Source: Melitaea cinxia
Lineage: Eukaryota; Arthropoda; Insecta; Lepidoptera; Nymphalidae
Direction: 5' to 3'
Length of the DNA stretch: 64,000 nt
Assembly: GCF_905220565.1 (NCBI RefSeq)
Contig: NC_059405.1
Coordinates: 17,004,081-17,068,080 of the forward strand
The translations under genes were made by a program, and so were the position numbers. The notes beneath the pieces are model-generated. The model was given only the letters and a program-made list of their open reading frames with translations. It made no database searches and was not told the DNA's origin. Positions 1 to 9,300 of the stretch are shown here, one piece after another (position 1 is the first letter of the stretch; every line of letters starts with the position of its first letter).

Positions 1-37
1 TGGCATCGCCTCTGCTGCCTCCTACCCGCTTGTCTGA
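1..37 (+). CDS. Cathepsin L-like cysteine protease, C-terminal end only (partial)
   Basis: Bases 2-37 read GIASAASYPLV followed by TGA. The ending G-I-A-x-x-A-S-Y-P-x-V is the conserved C-terminus of cathepsin L-type papain-family proteases, normally preceded by Cys; base 1 (T) fits the third base of a TGT codon. In the family these are lysosomal or secreted cysteine proteases. The rest of the gene lies to the left of the window, so catalytic residues cannot be checked. The 3' UTR probably runs to an AATAAA at 238-243. The match is short (11 residues) but distinctive, and the abrupt GC-to-AT change after the stop fits the end of a coding exon. Confidence 0.68.
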   Translation, partial: GIASAASYPLV

Positions 38-237
38 GCGGGGGCGCGGGTGTCGGTCTGGCACCTGGTGTGTTTGCTTTTGATCGATTTTAATTATCCA
101 TGACCCGAAACAATATTATCTTCGGTTAAACGCATTCCATCTCATCGCTAGCGTTAAGATTTATTATTATTAGTTTAAGTGAAAAAAATTTGATTTTATG
201 ATGTCATCAGTTCATGTGATATAGAGTAATTTTATAT

Positions 238-243
238 AATAAA
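238..243 (+). terminator. Candidate polyadenylation signal of the cathepsin L-like gene
   Basis: First AATAAA hexamer downstream of the TGA at 35-37, in AT-rich sequence about 200 bases after the stop. It is followed by a T-rich stretch (TTTTTAAAACGTTTGTCTTT). Position only; no transcript evidence. Confidence 0.4.
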
Positions 244-274
244 TATTTTTAAAACGTTTGTCTTTGTTTTATTG

Positions 275-590
275 CCTAGCTATCAAAGATTACTCAAAAA
301 GTAGTTATCAGATCTCGATAAAATTTAAATGTGACCACATGATAAACATCAGCTTTCGATTAAATTAAAAATTATCAAAAACGGTACACCCAGTAATAAG
401 TTATGCGGATTTTCGAGAGTTTCCCTGGATATCTCTGGGATCCCATCATCAGATCCTGGTTTTCTTATCATGGTACCAAACTAGGGATATCTCCCTTCCA
501 ACAAAAAAAGAATTATCAAAATCGGTACATTCAGTAAAAAGTTATGCAGTATAATATAACGTAGGTCATTTAATAAAACACTTTTTTCCG
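275..590. repeat. Dispersed repeat E, copy 1
   Basis: Contains blocks that recur at 33570-34020 (ATCAAAGATTACTCAAAAAG, a GATCCTGGTTT block, and AAAAAGAATTATCAAAATCG) and more weakly at 20930-21065 and 39120-39400. The same blocks in a similar order at unlinked places mark an interspersed repeat. I cannot assign it to a transposon class. Confidence 0.5.
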
Positions 591-1199
591 GATTTTATCG
601 CGGTTTATTGTTAACTTTTGATTCCCGACGTTTCGGATACTTTACAGCAACCATGGTCACGGGAGGACTCCTCCCATAAAATTCCCTCCCAGTAAAATTC
701 GCGTAAACATTAGAAAACAATATAACGTAGGTCGACGAAAAAAGCGTCAAGTAATAAGATAATAATTAAAAAAAAAACAAAAAACTCGCCTGCGTGAAGA
801 ACAACTAATAGAAAATCAACTGAAAAAGCTGGAACAAGATAAAAATTCAATATGCACACAAAGTCAGCGAAATAAATAGAAACAATATCAAACATTTTGT
901 GCTGTACATTTAAAATATATTAATACGGTAGTCCTTCGAAATTTTATGCAACGTCGTACATAACATGCAGTCGGAGACATGCACAAAGAGAGAATGATTT
1001 GACTTAACCGGAGATAATGTCCCTACGTAGTAATTTCAACATTTGAGTATTATTATACTCTACCTATTAAATTTTCACTACTAAATTCAGATACAGAAAT
1101 ATTTTACCCACTCCAGAGTATGTAGTGATTTAATGAACGAATCTTCACACTTTTAAAACTGTACATTATTTTGATTTGGTTGAATGCTGCCCAAAATTC

Positions 1200-1385
1200 A
1201 GAGCTTAATATCACAGCTAAATAATACTGCTTTCAGGAAGTGTTGTGTTCCTGTGGTGAGTCACCTTGACTAGAGCTCCAGGGGTGATTGGGGATAGGGC
1301 CGGCAACAGCGTTGCTTCTAGTGGCTTTCTGGCTACCATCAAATGTGCCGTACGCTGGTTTGCCGACCTAGTTGTGTATAAAAAA
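1200..1385 (+). repeat. Short interspersed repeat C, copy 1
   Basis: Shows the ordered blocks of this family: AATACTGCTTTCA, GTGTTGTGTTCCTGTGG, AGAGCTCC, GGCAACAGCG, GCTTCT, GGCTACC, GCCGTACGCTGGTTTGCCG and CCTAGTTGT followed by an A-rich end. Further copies are at 5815-6000, 11500-11735, 21600-21827 and 46060-46350. The A-rich tail suggests mobilisation by a LINE, but the class is not certain. Confidence 0.6.
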
Positions 1386-2242
1386 AAGATTTGCTCTTTT
1401 TTTGTCTAAAATGTAAGCGAAATAAAAAACTTACCAAAATCTGTTACGGTTTCGGTCCCTCTGTCAGTCAAAAAATCAATGTTTCTGATAGAATGTCTTT
1501 TTGATTTTGATTTAGTCATAGGTCAAATATAAACTGTAGGTTACAGTATATCCCTACAGGGATACCAAAAGCTCAAAATAATAATAAATATTTAATTACT
1601 CTCGACGTTAATTCATTCAATTTCATTACATTCTTTTACAAAATAATAACTCTATTCCCAGACTGAGTCGAGATGAAAGCTAGTCTACATTTAAGCTATA
1701 AGCTTAATCATATATGTTAATAACTTACCTACTTGGGCTCGATTCCTATTATTACGTAAATAATATAAGAACTGCGCAGTTTTTCCTCCATGACCGGTAT
1801 GACAAATGTTTTGAAGTCTGTAGATAACCTTTCCAGTCGAGACGACCTAATTGATACGATCCAGGAATGTGAATTGTTTTCGACACATACGTCAACATGC
1901 TAAAAACTCAAATTATGAACTACTTTGTACTAATCACATACTTATACTATTTATATAATAAAAGAGTTAACGAGCACTTTATAATTTACAATATATGTAA
2001 AAAAAATGCGGTAGCATATTATACACATTAGCGGGAAAGCAAATGCGGACTTAATTGTAGCCGTTATTTCTTTTACACTCTGGAAGCACTGTACTCATCG
2101 AAATCAAAAACATGAATTTCCTGAACCATTCATTACAAAAACCTGCCAATTATTTTTCAATAAAAAGCTTTTTATGTAATAATTTAATTTTAGCCCAAAG
2201 TTATTATAATAAGAAAAAAAATAAGGACAGGTAATTAATTAA

Positions 2243-2360
2243 ACAATAGGGACACCTAATAAAAAATAGGCACAGCTAATAAAATAATAGGGACACCTAA
2301 TAAAAAAATAGGGACAGGTAATAAAAAATAGGCACAATTATTAAAAAAATAGGTAATAAA
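2243..2360. repeat. Short AT-rich tandem repeat, unit about 25-28 bases
   Basis: Four to five imperfect units of the form AATAAAAAATAGGGACACCT, with GGGACA or GGCACA alternating. It produces a spurious 64-residue minus-strand reading frame rich in repeated Pro-Ile. Confidence 0.6.
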
Positions 2361-3346
2361 ATACAGGATTTCGTGACAAAATAAAGGAATTTGTAATAAA
2401 AAACTTAATTGACACGAAAAATGTATATTATAAAAACAGATGATATTCACAGAGACGACACGGGGTTATTTACAGGCGGCGCGACCGCAGTCGACAACAC
2501 CGTCAGACACGCATCATTATTAAATAAATAAATTACCAGATATATATGTATACATATATACGATTATATACACTGTGGTGAGTTCTTTTTTTGGCACAAT
2601 AATAGCTCGAGTCTCGATAGTGTGAACTTTGACGTGGCTTCAAACATACATTTTAATTACAGTTTTTTTTATACGCAACCTTTGAGTCACTGACAAGTTT
2701 TATTGGTTCGCTTATAAACAAACATTTGTATTGAACACTCAATTGAGTACGACATTATCATTTATTTATTTTCTTATAAAGCTACAACCTAAACACTATG
2801 GTACTATTTACAGTTTAGATTTGGCACGATCTATTAAAACACGTCGAACTCGCCAGCAAATATATTAGCTTAAGACTAGACAAAACACCAACTTAAATAC
2901 ATAATACTAATATGTACAACCGCGACTTTAAAACGTAAAGCTTACGAGTGACTTCTCAAGGTGACAGTTTACTCTGAAGTCAATGAGTACCTACTATTGA
3001 CGACAGAACTTTTGATTTGGACAGCAAAGTTCTGAACAATGATACTTGTTAAAATTGTTTTAAATGTCTGTAGTTTAGCGTTTGTCAGATAAGGGCAACT
3101 TGGGGGACGGCAGCCCTTAGCAACACACAGAGGCTCTTTATTTAATTCTTGCAGATCATCGACAATTAATTTGAGATACCTGCTACCATAAATCTCACAA
3201 ATAAATTTATGCCCAAAACGCCTCGAATACAAGGGTACAATTTTAACGCATTTTAACTGAACAAACAAAAATAGTTCTGTCTGAAAAAATAGTGTGTGCT
3301 AGTCGGATGACATTTGTTGGACAGCGAGTACTTCGCACGGCAGTTA

Positions 3347-6300
3347 CTATTTCTTCTTGGGCTTCTTGGGGTTCCTCGAACGGCTCTTGGCCTTGCAGAG
3401 CGGGCAGATGGGCGCGTTGCGGTGGATCTGCTGGTGGCACGACAGGCACGACTTCATGGGCGGCGGCTGCTGTCTGCGGGCCACTTCACTCTGAGAGAGC
3501 TACACACACTCGAGAGACGGGAGCCCGCCGGTAACTTTGTGTCACCATAGTACGTGGTCAATTTATATAAAATTGTCAGAACAGAAACAACATTTTTTTT
3601 TAGAAATCTGTTAATATTCAGTTACGATGCCAAAAAAACACTAAGTGATCTAGCGATCGAATTTTATAAAAGTTTAGCTGAATCATAACGAAAGTCTGAC
3701 TTCAAAGATCATTACGTGTCTCTATTTTAATTTTATCATTATCAAATAAAGTAATAAGTAATATAGTAATAGTAATATTTCTAATAAAGATAGTCTCGGT
3801 AACAGGTTTAAAAATGTTATCTCTCGCTACTATTTATTCAATTACTCAAAAATTTGTCATCGGCATCGATTGGGGCTCCATCTCTCGAGTCAATTTCTAC
3901 CACACACGCATACAGAGACGAAAAGTAGTCGGTTAGTAAATAAACAAACGAATAGAAGCGGCGGGAGTGGGAGGAAGGGTGTGTGGGGGCGGGACGGCAA
4001 CATAAGAAATAATCGAACCTCAGGTCAACGGTAAGGAAATCTCGGTCGAGAGCAGACCTGAACGCGGGCGGCGGCGGCGGCGGCTTGCGCGGCGCCGGCG
4101 CCAGGAACGCGCCCGCGCCCAGCGCCGCGCCCCCCGCCCCGCCCACCGCGCCGCCCGCCCCGCCCACCGCGCGCGCCGGCGCGGGGAAGCGGCTGCGGAC
4201 ACGGAACAGTCAGCTGAGTGGCTCGCCAGCCGTGAGGGGAAAAGACCTAGAGTCTTTTTTTATAAACGGGCCATCCGACACAGAATTTATCGATTGGTAC
4301 CAGTAGATCCTGAGATTAGCGCGTTCAAACAAATAAACAAACTCAAATTCAAATAAAGTACTCTTCGGCATTATAAAATTAGTATAGATTGAAGAAGGCC
4401 ACAGCGCCATATGTTCTGCTTAAAATCGACAGCCACATCTCGGCCTCACAGAAGGTCACAGCTATGTAACACTGCGCTCAAGCGCGATCAAAGCATTAAA
4501 CACTACTTGCACTGGCTGTCTTGTCAGAAAGTACGGTAAGTTAGCAATGGGTTGTCCATTTATCACGTGACTTTTTTGGTAACTTTTTAACCCCCTACTC
4601 CTTGTTGTGATATTTGGTGAGGATTTAGAGTAACTTTTTTTCTCGACACCCCCCTGCCCCCTTTCGAGCTCCACGTGATTAACGGACGACCCCCTAGCAC
4701 ATAGGGTACACGGTAAACACTCGTATGTTTTACAATACGATACAAATGTTTGCCACGAGCGAGGATCGAACCAGCTACCGTAAGCATAAGTAGCCAGTGC
4801 TGTGACCACTGCACCAACACGTCGTCAAACACAATTGCCCGTGTTTACGAGTGGCAGTGAGAGACGAACACGCACAAATGTACCATTTATTTAACATTAC
4901 TAAATATATCCATACGCTATATATTTAATCTATCTGCCAAGAGCAGTGTAGTGGATTAAACTCCATTCCTTCTCCTACGTGGAGAAAAAGGCCAGTAGTA
5001 GGTTATTACAGGCTGAATCGTATACAACAAAAAATTTCAAAAGATATAGTCTACTATACTTGAATAGCCCGATGGCGCAGTGTGCAGTGACCCTGCTTTC
5101 TGCTCTGGGAGTTGTGGAATCAAAACCCGCCCCGAGTCTAGATGTAATATATGTATTTATTTATATTTGTATTATTCATATGTATATTTCTTTTCAAACG
5201 ACGATGACGATGCGTTGGCACAACGGTCACAGCACAGGCTGTTACGCTGGCGGTTACGGGTTCGATCCCCAAACATGACAAACATTTGTATTGACCGTAC
5301 AGATGTTTGCCGTGATCTGGGTGTTTGTGCTGTCCTCGTGGGTCCCCACCGTGCCTCGGAGAGCACTTTAAGCCGTCGGTCTCGGTTGTTATCATGTACA
5401 CCTGATAGCGATCATTACTCATAATCTCACACTAGGGAATATGTCCTCCAACCCACATTGGAGCAGTGTGGTAGAATAAGCTCTGATCCTTCTCCTACTG
5501 GGGTAAGAGGCCTATGCCCAGCAGTGGGATATTACAGGCTGAAGCTTGTATTTATCAGAAACAAATTTTTGTATACATCTAGCTAAATCTGTCGACTGTT
5601 ACCTATTTACATAAGCATCAAGTTGCTTACCTTAGGGACAATCATAGGTGTGTTAAAGATATTTAAAGATTTATTTACACAAAAAGTGTCTAATTTTGTG
5701 CTTCTTTAAAGAACTTGACACCATATTATTTTGTTCAAAGTTTTGAATCCACTGGCTGTCAAATAAGAAACTACAGTCAAAGGTAGTAAGGCAGTGCACA
5801 TTTACAGAAGATACACAGCTAACTAAGCAGTGTTGTGTTCCTGTAGTGAGTTAGGTGACCAGAGCTCCTGGAGGGGGAGTAGGATTGAGGGTTTGCAAAA
5901 GCGATTCTTCTGATGTTGCAAGCATCTATAAGCTACCGTAATCGCTTACCATCAGGCGGGCTGTGTTCTTTTTTGCCGACCTAGTTGTATAATAAAAAAC
6001 TCACTCGGGTGTGATAGGGCTGCCTTCTTCTTCATGCAGATCGGGGAGCCGGTCGAGGCCGAGGCACTGCCGCCTCAAAAGGTCCACCTCAGCTTTCAAT
6101 GGCCTGTAGTCTTCGTGCAATCTTGATGCATTGGTCAGCTTGCGTGACATGCTTTCTTCTGTCTGTTTTATTACGGTTTCCATCTGAAATATGAAACATA
6201 ACCTTTGTTACAATCTAAAACTACAATACATTATAGGTTTTTTAACAACCGTTCAGGTGTAGTGGTGCGTGTGTGCTATGTTCGTGCCAAGACATCAGCG

Positions 6301-9300
6301 GTTTGCACTTAAATTCCTGCTTTGGATGGATATTTTTATTATATTTGTACAAATATTCCTTTCCAAGTTAGATGTCTGTCCTTGTGAGTCTCCCCACCGT
6401 GCCACGGAGGGTATGTTAAGCTGTCCTAGCATGATAGTAATTGTTACTCATAGTAGGGTATATATCCGCCAACCTGCAGTTGAGCAGCATAGTGAATTAA
6501 GCTCCAACCTTTCTCCTACATGGAGTCCTATGCCCACAGTGGGATGTTACAGACGAAATTGTAAATACTTTTTTTAGCAGAAAACAGAAACTAAAATCAA
6601 GTAGACCTATGTAGGTAATCTTGGTATTTACTATACAAATCTATCCTGTCAGCTCTATAAATATAAACCTATTTCCAGTAAGAGTGGTGTGAGTGAGTTG
6701 TTGATAAGTGGTTCTTATTTTCTTATCGTATATTTGCGTTTTTCCGCTTGAGGCTGAGTGCTAGTTGCAAGGATTTGATAGTAATCTTGTAATAACTAAG
6801 TGTTTTTACCTGTTAGTTGCTTGTGTTGTATTATATATTGTGAACGTCATATTGTAACTGTAAGTAGTCTTTGTTTTTAAAATGGATACTGATCCGCCGG
6901 ACCCCGGTGGAGGTTATGTTACTCCTCCACATTTGACCTTAAAAGCCATTTCACAAAAATCGGTAACAATCCGCGGAATTGTAATATTTTGACGTCGTTA
7001 ATCTCAGTGTTGGATGCAATAATGTAATTTATATTCTTGAAATATAATAGAGCAACCTTTGTTGTGGTCGATAGTCAGATCAGAATTTTGATTTATATTA
7101 TGTGTATAAAATAATTAACCTTTTCATCAGCCTCCTCCCTGGGTAAACGGTCGCAATGTATACTTTGAAGTCCTACTTTTCAATAACCTCTACGTTGAAA
7201 CCATTTTAAAAAAACAAGTAATATGTGAAATATAATTTTCTTGAATAATAGAACAGAGTTTTATTCCATTTGTATATCTATTAATCGATGAAAAAAAATT
7301 AAAGTTACGAATATTTTCCAAATAAGTACAATTTTAAAAGCGACATTTTTCTTAGAAAACTAAGAAATTTTAACGAGCTATCTTCATCAAAGTAAACTTA
7401 CATCATTAAGAAATACAAAAAAAAAATGATTAAAAGATGTAATAATTTTTAATACATTTTATATTAAATAATAAAAAGATAGTATATATTACCACGCATT
7501 CAGCTCAGTAAATCAGTCGAGCGCTAGCGCTCTTAGAGGTAAGGTCCACACCAAATTCTGCGCAGCCGTCTGTTTCGCTCACACGCGCCAAGCGCCTGTT
7601 GTTATAGCGGATAAACCGCATTTGATACTTTCATAATAAAATATAAATAAAATAAACATATATAATGATAATTTATGTAAACAAATGTATGACTTTGAAG
7701 TACCATTCTTCATAGCGGAGCTTCAGCTTGTATTGGGTCTCTCTCTGACTCATCTCCAGGAGTTGATGGTGTCCCGTATTCTTTTATTATTAAGTGTAAT
7801 ATTGGTTCTCAAAGAGTCATCTTGAATTTCCTCAACTCTATTTTTCAATCAGAAATACCCCCTGATGAGTGGAAGACTCACATCATCATCCCAATTCTTA
7901 AACCGAAAAAGCCTGAAGAAAATCCTGCAAGCTATCGTCCTATTGCTCTTTCCACCACCACACACAAGAAAGAGTCGCTGGTGGGGATGTTCCTTGATGT
8001 TTCGTCTGCTTATGATAACGTGCGTCTTCCAATACTCAGGCAGACTATGCTTGATCTGAGTATCCCAGTGAAGATTGTCAATTACATCTGCAACTCCCTT
8101 TGCTCCCGTTCCCTTCTTATCTCTCATCAAAATTCACCCGTTTTTTCAAGGATGGCCTGGAAAGGACTTCCCCAAGGATCAGTCTTAAGCCCCCTGCTTT
8201 ATAGTTTATACACCTACAACTTAGATTTATCCGTTAACTCATTTTGCAATGTACTTCAATATGCAGACGATATAGCTTTGTATGTGTCCACCAGTGATCT
8301 CTCTGTCGCCGCTGCTCGCCTTAACTCTGCCATCCATTACCTAAATGAGTGGCTCACAGAACATGGCTTGAACATTTCTGTGGAAAAAAGTTTATTGTCA
8401 TTTTTTCCCGCTCAAGAACCATCCCTAATTTAACTGCAACTATCAATAATCAGGTTTTTCCGTTTTCAGATAAAGTCAAGTTCTTGGGTGTCTTTTTGGA
8501 TTCTAAAATGACAGGAGTCCACCACATAAATCATGTCCTAAGAAAGCGTGAAAAAAACTTAATCAGTATGAGATGTCTTTCTGGAGTCTAATGGGGCTCC
8601 CATTCCTATACACAAAAACTTATATATAATGCTCTGATACGTAGCCATCTTGACACTGGATCTTTTATCCTCGAGCCGTGTCATAAAACTATTATACGCG
8701 AACTCTCACAAATCTCCCCCATGTCTAATTAAAAGCTATAATAAATTTATTGGCCTTTCTTCCCCTGTCCATCAGTGTAGAATCTTACCTATTTACGTGG
8801 TTCCATTCGATGCTTTAGTTCTGCTTCCCAATATTTCTTTCAACCTTGGTATAGATAAAGGATCGCATTCAGCAAATCAGTAATTTAACTACGCCATAAA
8901 CATATATTTCAAAGATTGGTATCATTTATTCACAGACTCTTCTATACTTTCTGAACATGGGTGTATAGGATCAGCTGTCTGAATTCCGAGAGTTAATGTA
9001 GTTCTGAACTGCAAAATGCCCCCTGCCTCCTCAATTTTTACTGGGGAAGCTGTGGCTATCTTGGAGGCTCTTTCGTTTATTGAGTCACATCAATTAAACA
9101 ACTCTGTTATATTCTCGGACTCCAGAAGCTGCCTGCAGAGTATTTCACATAATCCATTTAAGTCTAAATTTAAGTTTCCTTTTATCCTCAAAATTAGACA
9201 TCTCCTCCTTAAGTGTCTGGCACAAAACATCCGTGTCGAGATGGCTTGGATTCCGGCTAACAGTGGCATTATAGGGAATGAGAAAGCAGATTTTTTCGCA

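Larger units (their letters stand above)
244..3346. other. Intergenic DNA between the cathepsin L end and ZC4H2
   Basis: AT-rich, with no coding region I can support. It holds a dispersed repeat (about 275-590), a repeat-C copy (1200-1385), a short AT tandem repeat (2243-2360) and, next to 3347, the 3' UTR of the minus-strand ZC4H2 gene. A minus-strand AATAAA lies at about 3138-3143 and could end that transcript. The remaining stretches (about 600-1190, 1390-2240 and 2460-2900) show nothing recognisable. Confidence 0.6.

Noticed and set aside
2256..2450. 64-codon hydrophobic minus-strand frame
   Set aside because: Generated by the AT-rich tandem repeat; no homology or context.
3838..4167. 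109-codon minus-strand frame as its own gene
   Set aside because: Its first part is ZC4H2 exon 4 in the correct frame, and the rest reads through the donor into intron.
5240..5265. tRNA gene in the SINE-A head
   Set aside because: Same reasoning; a dozen truncated copies share the downstream body.
7822..8433. Functional host or element reverse transcriptase gene
   Set aside because: An internal deletion removes conserved blocks, a frameshift follows and the frame lacks an ATG start; it is a dead LINE copy.
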